Source of the DNA: Arenibacter algicola
GTDB lineage: Bacteria; Bacteroidota; Bacteroidia; Flavobacteriales; Flavobacteriaceae
Direction: 5' to 3'
DNA: 64,000 bases
Assembly (NCBI RefSeq): GCF_018860365.1
Contig: NZ_JAHKPO010000001.1
Location: 62,001-126,000 of the forward strand
The position numbers and the translations under genes are program-made. Below the pieces are notes generated by a model that saw only the letters and a program-made list of their open reading frames with translations, was not told where the DNA came from and searched no databases. Positions 37,455-46,544 of the stretch are shown here, in pieces; position 1 is the first letter of the stretch; every line of letters starts with the position of its first letter.

Positions 37455-37460
37455 AAATAA

Positions 37461-37802
37461 ATGAAGCAGGAACCCTACACTTTTACTTATATAGACGAAT
37501 TTGGGGACACCAATTCTGCAACTTGTAGGCCTAACGAATACCATAGCCTCATGGAACTTCTTTTTGACAAATATTTGCAGGAATGGGGAGATTGTAAAGG
37601 CAGGGCATGGTGCGGAACATGTCATATACAAATTCTTGAGGGCTCGTTAAGTTCAAAAATGCAGCACGATGAAAAACTGACTTTGTCCAAACTGGATGAT
37701 GCCTCCCCCCAAAGTAGATTGGCATGCCAAATTCCAATCAATGCGGAGCTACATAATCTGGTTTTCAAAATAATAACGGAAAATGATTTCGGACTAAAAT
37801 AA
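37461..37802 (+). CDS. [2Fe-2S] ferredoxin
   Basis: 113 residues with the plant-type ferredoxin cysteine pattern C45-x5-C51-x2-C54 (DCKGRAWCGTCHIQIL) and a fourth cysteine C89 (RLACQI). It would pass electrons at low potential to a soluble or membrane partner. Neighbours that could use electrons are the hemerythrin and the truncated hemoglobin. It is the last of the three closely packed genes starting at 36690. Confidence 0.88.
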   Translation: MKQEPYTFTYIDEFGDTNSATCRPNEYHSLMELLFDKYLQEWGDCKGRAWCGTCHIQILEGSLSSKMQHDEKLTLSKLDDASPQSRLACQIPINAELHNLVFKIITENDFGLK

Positions 37803-37948
37803 TCCGGAATCATGACAGCAAAAAATCATACGGACTTCATGTGTGGGCATTAAGTGTTCCAAACACCTATACTTAAGGGCCAATTATTATAAAATACAAA
37901 TTCAACGGACTACCTTTACAGTATTCCCTGAGCTATTAGATAAAACTT

Positions 37949-38347
37949 ATGTTATTAAAATCGGAAATTAAGGAAAGACAGGACGTAAACCTATTGGTGG
38001 TTAGCTTTTACGCCAAGATTAGGGAGCACCAAATATTGGGGCCCATTTTTAATGGTATAATCAAAGACTGGGACAGTCACTTGGAATTATTGACCGATTT
38101 TTGGGAGAGTCAATTACTCTTAAAACGAAAATATATAGGCAACCCTATTGCCGTTCACCAGGAGGTGGACAAGAAAATGAACCATACTATCACCCCGGAA
38201 CATTTTGGACTTTGGCTAAACGAATGGTTTGCCACTATTGATGAGCTTTTTGAAGGGGAAGTTGCGTGGATTGCAAAGAATAGGGCCCAGAAAATGTCCA
38301 CAATGTTATATATGAACATCTATCAACACAGAAACAAGGGCAATTAA
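37949..38347 (+). CDS. Group III truncated hemoglobin
   Basis: 132 residues of the 2/2 globin fold, group III by its features: VSFYAKIREHQILGPIF at the N terminus, LLTDFWESQLLLKRKYIGNP, and AVHQEVDKKMNHTITPEHFGLW where the proximal F8 histidine is expected. Such globins detoxify NO or bind O2 at low oxygen. The gene follows the ferredoxin after a 146-base gap with a weak TACCTTTA -7-like sequence near 37911. The last codons overlap the convergent membrane protein gene by 4 bases. Confidence 0.88.
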   Translation: MLLKSEIKERQDVNLLVVSFYAKIREHQILGPIFNGIIKDWDSHLELLTDFWESQLLLKRKYIGNPIAVHQEVDKKMNHTITPEHFGLWLNEWFATIDELFEGEVAWIAKNRAQKMSTMLYMNIYQHRNKGN

Positions 38348-39561
38348 ACCCTTGACTTTACCAAGTTCCCCTTGGATTGCCAAAAAATCAACAGCACCGC
38401 TAAAGGGATCAATATACTTCCACCTGCCAGAAAGATTGAATAATCTTCGAACAGCGGCCAACCCAACCATGCGGCCATTCCCCTATAAAATATAAGGGTT
38501 TCGGTAAGCAGAAAACCGCCCAAATACAATGTAATGGCCATTTTGGACAGTTTTATCAATCCAAAAAATTCCAAAAAGAAAAATAATCCTATGCTAATGA
38601 CCCCCAAAAAGGTCCAATGCAAATAGCCAATAGTAAAATCCAAAACCGCTGCGGCCAAATTTGCAAAGTAGGGCCAAGCGGTAAGCCATTGCAAAATCAT
38701 TTTAACCAACAATAGGAAGGCAACCAACTTTAAAACATTCAACTGAAGTTGGGAAAGGGCCGATTTCAATACCATCCTGTTTCCAAGGCAGATGTTTATC
38801 AGAATACCGAAGCCTATTAGTTGTAATACAGCGCCCAACCCCCCCAAAACGTAATATATCATTGAAGGTCCTGTCCACAGGGTAGACAGAAAAAAACTCA
38901 GAATAATTCCCAGAACCGTAGTAAGGAAAAAGTACCTAAATGTCTTAGGGGAAATATTAATTTGAAGTTGTTCCAACAAATTAAAAAAGAGCCCCATAAG
39001 TGCCAATATCATCCATCCGTTATACTGAAAGTGTAAATAGAAATAAATGGCCAGTCGGTACCATATGGATTCAGGCCCTAAAACCGTCATAATAACACCT
39101 AAACACCAAGGACCTACACTGGATCCTATCATAAACCAAAGAGCATACTTCACACAGCTATAGGCCTTTGTCCCCTTAAAGGATTGAGGAGCGTATTTGA
39201 TAAAAAAAGCGGAAAACCAATAGGAAGCCAAAAGGAATAGAGTGGAGAATATTATGGAAAACAGGGCATACCCTTGAAAGGGAAAGGATAACAGCATCCC
39301 TAGCAAACAGATCTGCGTAAACCAGAAAATCCTGCGGTACTTCCTCTCCAAACCCTGCTTGTCCAAAAAAAGATGGTACAACAAGCTGGCCAGTGCAATA
39401 TAAACCCAGCCCAAAAGTGCTATATGGGAATGTGTATGCACTATAAACCGGTAATTGATGGGCATTGGGGCAACTACAAACGTCCGCAACAACACACCAA
39501 GTAAGGCAGCCAATAAAAAATAGCCTAGGGATACTTTAATATGGGTTCTGGTAGCAATCAC
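38344..39561 (-). CDS. Polytopic membrane protein, possibly heme-copper oxidase subunit I/NnrS-like
   Basis: 405 residues with about twelve hydrophobic helices. The N-terminal half carries a histidine-rich helix, FIVHTHSHIALLGWVYIALA, and later FYLHFQYNGWMILAL. These recall the heme-binding histidine helices of NorB/CcoN-type subunits and NnrS, but I cannot confirm a full ligand set. It lies 31 bases after nosY at the end of the nos operon and probably serves nitrogen-oxide metabolism or heme-copper protein assembly. Function not assigned. Confidence 0.65.
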   Translation of the reverse strand: MIATRTHIKVSLGYFLLAALLGVLLRTFVVAPMPINYRFIVHTHSHIALLGWVYIALASLLYHLFLDKQGLERKYRRIFWFTQICLLGMLLSFPFQGYALFSIIFSTLFLLASYWFSAFFIKYAPQSFKGTKAYSCVKYALWFMIGSSVGPWCLGVIMTVLGPESIWYRLAIYFYLHFQYNGWMILALMGLFFNLLEQLQINISPKTFRYFFLTTVLGIILSFFLSTLWTGPSMIYYVLGGLGAVLQLIGFGILINICLGNRMVLKSALSQLQLNVLKLVAFLLLVKMILQWLTAWPYFANLAAAVLDFTIGYLHWTFLGVISIGLFFFLEFFGLIKLSKMAITLYLGGFLLTETLIFYRGMAAWLGWPLFEDYSIFLAGGSILIPLAVLLIFWQSKGNLVKSRV

Positions 39562-39592
39562 GCAATATCATGTAATTCGGCTAAAGGTACTA

Positions 39593-40375
39593 CTAAAAAT
39601 CTTTTCTTTTGGCTACATATGACAAGCGCCAAACCGGGATTACCGTCCATAGGAACAACATAATAATAGACACAAAAAGTCCTAGGTTGGTCCCAAAAAA
39701 TTGCTTAAAAATAGCTCCTGTGTACCCCAATAAAGCCGAAATATCCAGTTTTAGTAAAATTAAGGTCCTGGATAGGTCTATTGGATTAAACATGGTGGCA
39801 AGCAAGGAAAGGTTATCCAAGGGGTATTCCTCAAAAACGATCAATGACATTAGAAAGAGTCCGTCATAAATTACGGCCAAAAACAACCAGGCCAAGACAG
39901 CATACCCAAAACCTTTTATCTTATTTTCATTGGACAGGGCAATATTAAAGGCAATAGCAGTAAAGATCAGTGTTAAAAATGCACCCGTAATCAATAATAG
40001 CGAAAAATCCCATATGGCCTTGCTTTGGAACAGTCCGTATAATGTAAAAGGAATACCCAGACCCAATACCAAGCTCACCGTCAACGAACCGGCAACCCCA
40101 AAATATTGGCCCAGAAAAATAGACGATCTTTTAATGGGCTGTGCCAAAAGGAGTTCTGTAAATTCCTTGGAGTTGTAGAAATACATTACGCCAAATATGG
40201 TCCCTATAAGGGGTACCAGAACAATAATAACGTTCATTAGGGTAATAACGGCCTTGGAGAGCTCATTGTTCAAAAACAACAGTACAAAGCCCAACAACAG
40301 ATAGAACAGAAAATAAACGTAACTCCAACGGCTACGCATAAGGTCGTAAAAACTATATTTTAATATCTTAATCAT
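39593..40375 (-). CDS. nosY: Nos-type ABC transporter permease
   Basis: 260 residues with six hydrophobic helices and the ABC-2 style N terminus MIKILKYSFYDLMRSRW. The middle FYNSKEFTELLLAQPIKRS matches the NosY pattern. NosD, NosF and NosY together help mature the copper site of nitrous oxide reductase, probably by transporting a sulfur species. The ATG at 40375 overlaps nosF by 8 bases, and the longer frame to 40414 is not needed. Confidence 0.9.
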   Translation of the reverse strand: MIKILKYSFYDLMRSRWSYVYFLFYLLLGFVLLFLNNELSKAVITLMNVIIVLVPLIGTIFGVMYFYNSKEFTELLLAQPIKRSSIFLGQYFGVAGSLTVSLVLGLGIPFTLYGLFQSKAIWDFSLLLITGAFLTLIFTAIAFNIALSNENKIKGFGYAVLAWLFLAVIYDGLFLMSLIVFEEYPLDNLSLLATMFNPIDLSRTLILLKLDISALLGYTGAIFKQFFGTNLGLFVSIIMLFLWTVIPVWRLSYVAKRKDF

Positions 40376-41078
40376 GGTTGCTGTGGGTTGATATTGCCGC
40401 AATGGCGTGTTCAAAATTGCTTTGTCCGGTTTTGGTCTTTAATTCCGCAATGCTGCCCTTAAAGTAAATTTTACCTTCTAACAGATATACGATATGGTCG
40501 GAAACCTCTTCTACAAACTGCATAATATGGGAGGTGATCAAAATAGTCTTTCCTTTTGCCTTTTCTTCAGAAATAAGTTCCTTGAGACGGATCATTGATA
40601 AGGGATCCAGGCCATTGGTAGGTTCGTCCAAAATAATCAAGGGACTGTCGAACATAAAGGTCAATACAATATTTACCTTTTGTTTGGTACCTCCGGATAG
40701 GTTGCTCAATTTTTTATCCAAGAATGGCTCCAATCCAAATAGGCCGATCAACTTTTGTTCGTCGCTCGGTTTTTGCCTAATATCCTTTATCATTGCTATT
40801 AATTCCTTGACCTTTAGGTTTCCTGGGAAATTGGCAATTTGGGGAAGGTAATTTATGTCTTGGCGATACTTCCACTTATTTCTAACAGGTGAATCCATTA
40901 CAGTTATAGCCCCTTTATTGGGAATTACCATCCCTAGCACTGTTTTGATCAAGGTTGTTTTACCGGAACCATTGGGTCCCAGGATAGCAAAAATACCGCC
41001 CTGGTCAATATTGAGTTCCAATCCGGCCAATACCACATTCTTACCAAATTTCTTATGAAGGCTTTCAACGTGTATCAT
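40368..41078 (-). CDS. nosF: Nos-type ABC transporter ATPase
   Basis: A 236-residue ABC ATPase with Walker A GPNGSGKTTLIK near residue 35, signature LSGGTKQK, Walker B plus D-loop LIILDEPTNGLDP and the switch histidine ITSHIMQF. It overlaps nosD by 4 bases and nosY by 8, so the three are translationally coupled. Role as for NosY. Confidence 0.95.
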   Translation of the reverse strand: MIHVESLHKKFGKNVVLAGLELNIDQGGIFAILGPNGSGKTTLIKTVLGMVIPNKGAITVMDSPVRNKWKYRQDINYLPQIANFPGNLKVKELIAMIKDIRQKPSDEQKLIGLFGLEPFLDKKLSNLSGGTKQKVNIVLTFMFDSPLIILDEPTNGLDPLSMIRLKELISEEKAKGKTILITSHIMQFVEEVSDHIVYLLEGKIYFKGSIAELKTKTGQSNFEHAIAAISTHSNHD

Positions 41079-42313
41079 TTAATTTTTTTCATTAAGGGTT
41101 TTGCATCAACTAATTCATCCGGGGTGAAAACAGGGGAAACTTTTTCCGAAAAATCGATAATATCCATAAATAAACTGCGAAGTAGAATAATAGTTTCGGG
41201 GGTTCTGTTTACGATATAGGAAAATAATTTTACCGGTCTGTAGGGAATATCGCCAGTGCCGTTCTTATCCAGATCGTAACCTGTATAGTCGCTCCAAAAG
41301 TTTTCCTCAAAAATATTATCGTTCAAATTGCTGTTGTAGGCCAGATCAAAGGAGTTGTACATAAAGTTATTATGGATAAAGGTATTGGAATAACAGGCTC
41401 CACGTACTTTTATGGCCCATCCATTTTTTATGAAATTATTTTTTGAATAATTTATCCTATTGGAGCCTTCAATACTAATACCCACTGTATTTTCCTCAAA
41501 GGTATTACCTGTAATTTCCGCATCATTGATCTCTTTTAACAACACACCAAAGGAAGTGGTTCCCCAATTCTTTTTAAAGGTATTTCCCAACATTTTTATC
41601 CTTTTGGAAAACATGACCGCTACCCCTGCCCCGTTGTTCTCAAAGGTATTGTCCTTATAAATGTCATCATTGGAGAACATAAAGTGCAGCCCATAACGAA
41701 GGTTGTCCGAACTAATGTTGTTTTCAATGGTGATATTGTCCGAGAACTCCAGGTAGATACCATCCCTTACATGTTGAACAATATTGCGCTCCACAACTAT
41801 ATTCTGTGAATACCATAATTGTATGCCATTCCCTGAATTATACTCGTCCACGGCATCCCCGATGATCTTATTATGATATACCCTGCCGTTTTTGCTCTTC
41901 TCCAAATAAATACCGAAAAATAGCTTTTCCAGCACCACATTCTGTATTAAAAAGTTTTCGCTCTGCACCACCCTGATAGCGGCATAATCTGCCGTATAAC
42001 TGGTACCAACATTTATGATGAACAGGCCATCTATGGTTACATTGTCCGAAACTATGGTTATGATCTCCCCATTATCTTCGCCATCAATTACGGGATAGTT
42101 CTCTCCAATAATGGTCAAGGGTTTGGTTACTTGGATATTGAATTCCTTGTACGTTCCTTTTTTGATCAAAAGTGTATCAAAATCGGCAGCTACGGCTATG
42201 CCTTTCTTTATGGTTTTCACCTCACAGGATCCGCAGACCGTGATGGTCCCAGCCCGTAAATGATTAGCAAAAAGCAATAATAGAAAGCAGTAAAGTACTC
42301 CTATCCTTCCCAT
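41075..42313 (-). CDS. nosD: Nitrous oxide reductase maturation protein NosD
   Basis: 412 residues with a Sec signal peptide (LYCFLLLLFANHLRAG) and a right-handed beta-helix of CASH repeats (NGIQLWYSQNIVVERN, DGIYLEFSDNITIENN, GVGISIEGS-type turns). NosD works in the periplasm with the NosFY transporter in assembling the CuZ site. It overlaps the cupin gene upstream by 1 base and nosF downstream by 4. Confidence 0.95.
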   Translation of the reverse strand: MGRIGVLYCFLLLLFANHLRAGTITVCGSCEVKTIKKGIAVAADFDTLLIKKGTYKEFNIQVTKPLTIIGENYPVIDGEDNGEIITIVSDNVTIDGLFIINVGTSYTADYAAIRVVQSENFLIQNVVLEKLFFGIYLEKSKNGRVYHNKIIGDAVDEYNSGNGIQLWYSQNIVVERNIVQHVRDGIYLEFSDNITIENNISSDNLRYGLHFMFSNDDIYKDNTFENNGAGVAVMFSKRIKMLGNTFKKNWGTTSFGVLLKEINDAEITGNTFEENTVGISIEGSNRINYSKNNFIKNGWAIKVRGACYSNTFIHNNFMYNSFDLAYNSNLNDNIFEENFWSDYTGYDLDKNGTGDIPYRPVKLFSYIVNRTPETIILLRSLFMDIIDFSEKVSPVFTPDELVDAKPLMKKIK

Positions 42314-42612
42314 TATCTAATAATCAGAAATTTTGAATTTTCTTCGGCCGATACCCAATGCGGCACGTTTTTGGGAAAACTAAAATGTTGATGCCCACTT
42401 ATGAAATAGGATTTGCCATTGATATGAAAGATTATCCTTCCTTCCAAAACAATCAATTGGGCATCCGTAGGGGCGGTGTGTTCCGGGAAAATGGCATCCT
42501 TTTCCAAGCTAATATTCAAAATCTCCAAAGCATCTGTTTTCACCAATTTATTTACCTGAAGTTTATTGTATTCCTGATTTTTTATCTCATCACTAATGGT
42601 GTACATAGTCAT
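42313..42612 (-). CDS. Small cupin in the nos operon
   Basis: 99 residues with a single cupin barrel (FPEHTAPTDAQLIVLEGRI, HQHFSFPKNVPHWV) holding the histidines needed for one metal. It sits between nosL and nosD and is translationally joined to nosD. It is similar in size and type to the cupin near ric at 35464. Its role in N2O reductase assembly is unknown. Confidence 0.8.
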   Translation of the reverse strand: MTMYTISDEIKNQEYNKLQVNKLVKTDALEILNISLEKDAIFPEHTAPTDAQLIVLEGRIIFHINGKSYFISGHQHFSFPKNVPHWVSAEENSKFLIIR

Positions 42613-42720
42613 TATTTTTTTAGGCCAATTATTTCCCTACACCTATAAATGGCAGAAGAAAAATATAAGCCTGTTCTTATTTAGCTTCCAAAGCAAACCC
42701 TTGGGCTGCTTTTTGGATGT

Positions 42721-43155
42721 CTATAATTGAAATCTTAGTTTTAACTGTTCCCAGGTCAATAGGTCCCCCTCATAAGTCATTAGTGCATCCACTGCTGCTT
42801 GTTCCGTTTTAAAGGCCGTTAAAAATTCGCCCATGGGACTGGGAATGCGATCGCTGATCAGATAGGTAGCTTTTGTTGCATTTATCAATTCCCCAGGCTG
42901 ATTGTAATCATTAACCAAATAAAGGGCTACTTGCTCCTGGTCTATGTCCTTAAGGTGATTCATCATACATTCACTGGAATCGAACTTAAAGGCCTTACCC
43001 TTATCCGTAACAATTTCAGCTGCATGTTGCCGGTCTACAATGGTCATACTACAAAAATGACATCCATCAGATCCATAGGCAATGGGTTTAGGACCAACAT
43101 TGCAGGAAACTGCCAACAATAAAAACAAAAACACAACTATTCTGTAGTTCGCCAT
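42721..43155 (-). CDS. nosL: Nitrous oxide reductase accessory protein NosL
   Basis: 144-residue lipoprotein (lipobox FLLLAVSC) of the NosL family, a copper chaperone for NosZ. The Cu-binding segment is GCHFCSMTIVDRQHAAEIV, with Cys, Cys and Met side chains, followed by SSECMMNHL. Located between the four-helix membrane protein and the cupin, in the usual nos context. Confidence 0.93.
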   Translation of the reverse strand: MANYRIVVFLFLLLAVSCNVGPKPIAYGSDGCHFCSMTIVDRQHAAEIVTDKGKAFKFDSSECMMNHLKDIDQEQVALYLVNDYNQPGELINATKATYLISDRIPSPMGEFLTAFKTEQAAVDALMTYEGDLLTWEQLKLRFQL

Positions 43156-43172
43156 ATATTAAGTACTAAAAA

Positions 43173-43817
43173 TTATGCAGCTACCGCTTTTTTTAATTGC
43201 TGTTTTGCCCCTGATTTCTTGCTCTTCCAACCAATATAGGCCGCTACCAATGTAAGTGACATTCCAACAAACATCATATAGGCACCAATACTTGGAAGGG
43301 ATGTAACATCAAAATTCAACATTTTTTGATATCCCAACAAGGGTGGTTTATAAGTCATAGGGGTTCCATCCTCATTGATAACCTTTATAATGGCATGTGG
43401 ATCCAAGTTGGAACCGTAATCCGTAAGCCATTCATTAAAGTCGTACATACCCAGAACGCCCAAAACGGACATCAAGACAAACCAACCCAAAAACCATTTA
43501 AAATCCACTTTTCCAAAGAATCCCAATAGTCCTATAAGCACTCCAAGTACCACCATTCCAATGATAACCTTGGGAAAAACACCAAATTCCCACATTTCCC
43601 CGGATTTTGGAATAGTCTTCATACCAATATAGTGATTTAATCCGTCTATATTCTGTAAATCAAATTCAGAGACACCCTCTATTCCCGAAATATGAATATT
43701 CATGCCCAATGGTTCTGGATATTGCGGTGCCCCCAGCATAATATTCCATAGAGGAAAGGCAAACAATCCCAATAAAAATAATGGGCCAATGATCATTATT
43801 ATACTTGCATTTTTCAT
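43173..43817 (-). CDS. Four-helix membrane protein of the nos cluster, unknown function
   Basis: 214 residues with four hydrophobic helices (first IIMIIGPLFLLGLFAFPLW, last SIGAYMMFVGMSLTLVAAYIGW) and a large hydrophilic loop between helices 1 and 2 containing SGIEGVSEFDLQNIDGLNHY. It lies between nosZ and nosL, 17 bases before nosL. I do not know a described function; a role in electron delivery or copper delivery to NosZ would be guesswork. Confidence 0.75.
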   Translation of the reverse strand: MKNASIIMIIGPLFLLGLFAFPLWNIMLGAPQYPEPLGMNIHISGIEGVSEFDLQNIDGLNHYIGMKTIPKSGEMWEFGVFPKVIIGMVVLGVLIGLLGFFGKVDFKWFLGWFVLMSVLGVLGMYDFNEWLTDYGSNLDPHAIIKVINEDGTPMTYKPPLLGYQKMLNFDVTSLPSIGAYMMFVGMSLTLVAAYIGWKSKKSGAKQQLKKAVAA

Positions 43818-43951
43818 TTCTTATCGTCATTTTATTATTTACAAATCGAAAAATGTATTGGATGGTTGTCCCCTTCTTCAACTTGTTAAAAAAGCGGGCA
43901 GTTTCTTAAACCAGACCCGCTTTTCATCTTAAAAACTAATAATAAGTAATC

Positions 43952-45913
43952 TTATTCACCTAGGGACCAAGATAGCTCTATGTTGGAATTTGCTGGTGAA
44001 ACCCTAACATATCCCTGCATCTCTTGGTGAAGTGCAGAACAGAAATCGGTACAATAGAACGGCCATACCCCAACTTGCTTAGGTTCCCAAATTATTGTCT
44101 TTGTCTGACCCGGCATAACCAACAATTCGGAGGTGTTGGCACCTATTACGGCAAAACCGTGTGGTACATCAAAATCCTGTTCTTGATTGGTAATATGGAA
44201 ATATACTTTGTCGCCTACCTTGACACCTTCAATGTTATCAGGGGTGAAATGACTTCGTATGGTGGACATGTAAATATGTACATCCTTTCCATCACGAACA
44301 ACCTTGGCATCAGCTGGCCCTAAGGTAGCATATGGGTGTTTGTTTTCTGCCAGCTTATAGATCTTTTGCGATTTTGGCGCTAGGATCTCAGCAGGGATTC
44401 CTGCCGCATAATGTGGCTCTCCATGAGTAGGGAAATCATAGATAAGTTCCATTTTATCCCCTGAAATATCGTACAATTGGGCAGAATGCTCCAATTCCGG
44501 ACCTGTAGGCAGGTATCTATCCTTGGTAATCTTGTTCATAGCTACCACATATTTACCAAAGGGCTTTCTGGAGTTGCCACCAGGTATCATCAAGTGGCCA
44601 ACGGAATAGTAGGTAGGTTTTCTGTCGATGACCTCCCAAGTTCCCAATTTCCACATCACCACCTCTGAGGAGATAAAGAAGGTAGTATAGGCATTACCCT
44701 CACCGTCAAATTCGGTATGTAATGGCCCAAGACCACCACTTTTTACAGTTCCGGCAAGTACGTCCTCAAATTTTAGGATAGGAATGCCATAGGCTTCCCC
44801 ATCAAACTTTTTACCTTCAATGGCAGCAATCATTTTATCAAAAGAGTGTACTGTTAAATCTGCCGACAGCTTTCCGTTACCAATAATATATTCGCCAGAA
44901 GGATCTACATCACAACCGTGAGGTGATTTTGGAGTGGGTAAGAAAAATACCGCTCCAGGTATTTTGGTAGGATCTACGGTCAACACCTCTTTTTTCATAG
45001 TTGAAGTGGCTGTATGTGTAGACTCATCATATACGTTATGAGCGTAATTTGCAGGCATTTTTGTACCTCCTCCATTGTTTACGTATTCTTCGATTTTTTT
45101 CCAGTTTATAGCTGCAATAAAATCCTTGTCATTTTGAGATGCGTTAACCTCTAAAAGCGAGTTAGCTTCTTCAGTATTATAAGTGGTAAAGAAGAACCAA
45201 CCATGAGATTTTCCACGTCCAGGATGTGATAGATCATAGTTAAACCCAGGCATCAATATTTGGAATTTAATATCCATATGACCATGTTCCGGATCTACAC
45301 TAATAAAGGATAAGGCGCCCTTAAAATTGCCCTTGTATTCCTTAATTGGCATATCGGCCTGAGGAACGGGTACTGAAAAACGGGTTCCTGCAACGACATA
45401 TTCAGTGTTTTCGGTAATGAAAGACGAACTGTGGTTACCGGCACTATTGGGTACCTCAATGATTTCCTCTGTTTCAAAGGTTGTAAGGCTTATCCTTGCA
45501 ATCCTTGGCGTGTTGTTGCCGTTTATGAATATCCATCTTCCATCCAATTCACCATTGGTTTGGCTAATATCCGGGTGGTGGGAGTCATCCCATGGCACAA
45601 AACCAAAAGAGGTATTCAACATTGGCTTGGTCTCCTCTGAATAGCCGTAGCCTGAGGTGGCAAACTGAGAGAACACGGGGATTTCCTTGAACATACGTCC
45701 AGATGGCAGGCCATAAACTGTTAGGTTGCCACTATATCCCCCGGACATAAAAGCGTAAAACTCGTCATGTTCCCCAGGGGCTACATAGACTTTTTCGGCA
45801 TTGCTCGAATTCAATGCTCCGGAAGAACCTTTGCCCTGGTTGCCGTTACCGCAACTAGTCAATAGGGCGGCAAAGCCCAGGAGTCCCAATACTAAATAGG
45901 TATGCTTTTTCAT
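43952..45913 (-). CDS. nosZ: Nitrous oxide reductase, Sec-dependent (clade II-like)
   Basis: 653 residues. The N terminus is a Sec/lipoprotein-type signal (LVLGLLGFAALLTSC) rather than a Tat signal, the hallmark of clade II NosZ. A seven-bladed propeller with CuZ histidines (DDSHHPDI, SPHGCDVDP, GPLHTEFDG) precedes a C-terminal cupredoxin domain. Its CuA ligands are H585 (PHGFAV), C621, C625, H629 and M632 in CTDFCSALHQEM. The enzyme reduces N2O to N2. It leads the nosZ-membrane protein-nosL-cupin-nosDFY series. Confidence 0.97.
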   Translation of the reverse strand: MKKHTYLVLGLLGFAALLTSCGNGNQGKGSSGALNSSNAEKVYVAPGEHDEFYAFMSGGYSGNLTVYGLPSGRMFKEIPVFSQFATSGYGYSEETKPMLNTSFGFVPWDDSHHPDISQTNGELDGRWIFINGNNTPRIARISLTTFETEEIIEVPNSAGNHSSSFITENTEYVVAGTRFSVPVPQADMPIKEYKGNFKGALSFISVDPEHGHMDIKFQILMPGFNYDLSHPGRGKSHGWFFFTTYNTEEANSLLEVNASQNDKDFIAAINWKKIEEYVNNGGGTKMPANYAHNVYDESTHTATSTMKKEVLTVDPTKIPGAVFFLPTPKSPHGCDVDPSGEYIIGNGKLSADLTVHSFDKMIAAIEGKKFDGEAYGIPILKFEDVLAGTVKSGGLGPLHTEFDGEGNAYTTFFISSEVVMWKLGTWEVIDRKPTYYSVGHLMIPGGNSRKPFGKYVVAMNKITKDRYLPTGPELEHSAQLYDISGDKMELIYDFPTHGEPHYAAGIPAEILAPKSQKIYKLAENKHPYATLGPADAKVVRDGKDVHIYMSTIRSHFTPDNIEGVKVGDKVYFHITNQEQDFDVPHGFAVIGANTSELLVMPGQTKTIIWEPKQVGVWPFYCTDFCSALHQEMQGYVRVSPANSNIELSWSLGE

Positions 45914-45947
45914 TGTTTTTGATTTAATTGATTATTGAGTTCTATAA

Positions 45948-46529
45948 TTATTCTGTTGGGGGCAACATTACTTTGTCTACCACATGTACAATTCCGTTGC
46001 CCGCAGGTACACTGGCCAAAATTTTGGCACCACCGACCAACACATCGTCTCCTACTACCTCAACCGTGGCGTTCTGATCATTGGCCTGCCCCAATTTTTT
46101 AAACTTCATTAAGAATTCCTTGCTGTAATTACCAGCGGTAACATGATATTTTAGAATATTGGCCAAAGCATCTTTGTTCTCCTGTTTTAAAAGATCCTCC
46201 ACAGTACCTGCAGGTAGTGCGGCAAAAGCCTCATTGGTAGGGGCAAATACCATTAGGGGACCTGCATTTACCAAGGCGTTTTCCAATCCTGCGGCCTGGA
46301 CCGCTGCCACCAAAGTAGTATGGTCGGGGGAACCTATGGCAATCTGCAGAACATTGGGTGTGGAACCATCATCGTCGATAAAGGCCTGGCCCTGTTTTTC
46401 AACTTCCTCCGTCCCAGCTTTATCCTGAGTAGGGGACGTTGCCGTCTTGGGTTCGTTTTTACAACTGAACAAAACGCTCAACATAAGAAACGATAACATA
46501 AATGATTTTAAATTGGTTGTCGGGAACAT
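45948..46529 (-). CDS. Fasciclin (FAS1) domain lipoprotein
   Basis: 193 residues. A lipoprotein signal (LSFLMLSVLFSC) precedes one FAS1 domain of about 135 residues (TTLVAAVQAAGLENALVNAG, LMVFAPTNEAFAALPAG, ILKYHVTAG, GNGIVHVVDKVML). FAS1 proteins mediate adhesion or scaffold interactions. Here the gene lies between the cytochrome c and nosZ, as in other Bacteroidota nos operons, suggesting a structural or electron-transfer docking role that is inferred. Confidence 0.88.
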   Translation of the reverse strand: MFPTTNLKSFMLSFLMLSVLFSCKNEPKTATSPTQDKAGTEEVEKQGQAFIDDDGSTPNVLQIAIGSPDHTTLVAAVQAAGLENALVNAGPLMVFAPTNEAFAALPAGTVEDLLKQENKDALANILKYHVTAGNYSKEFLMKFKKLGQANDQNATVEVVGDDVLVGGAKILASVPAGNGIVHVVDKVMLPPTE

Positions 46530-46544
46530 AATACTATGTATTTA

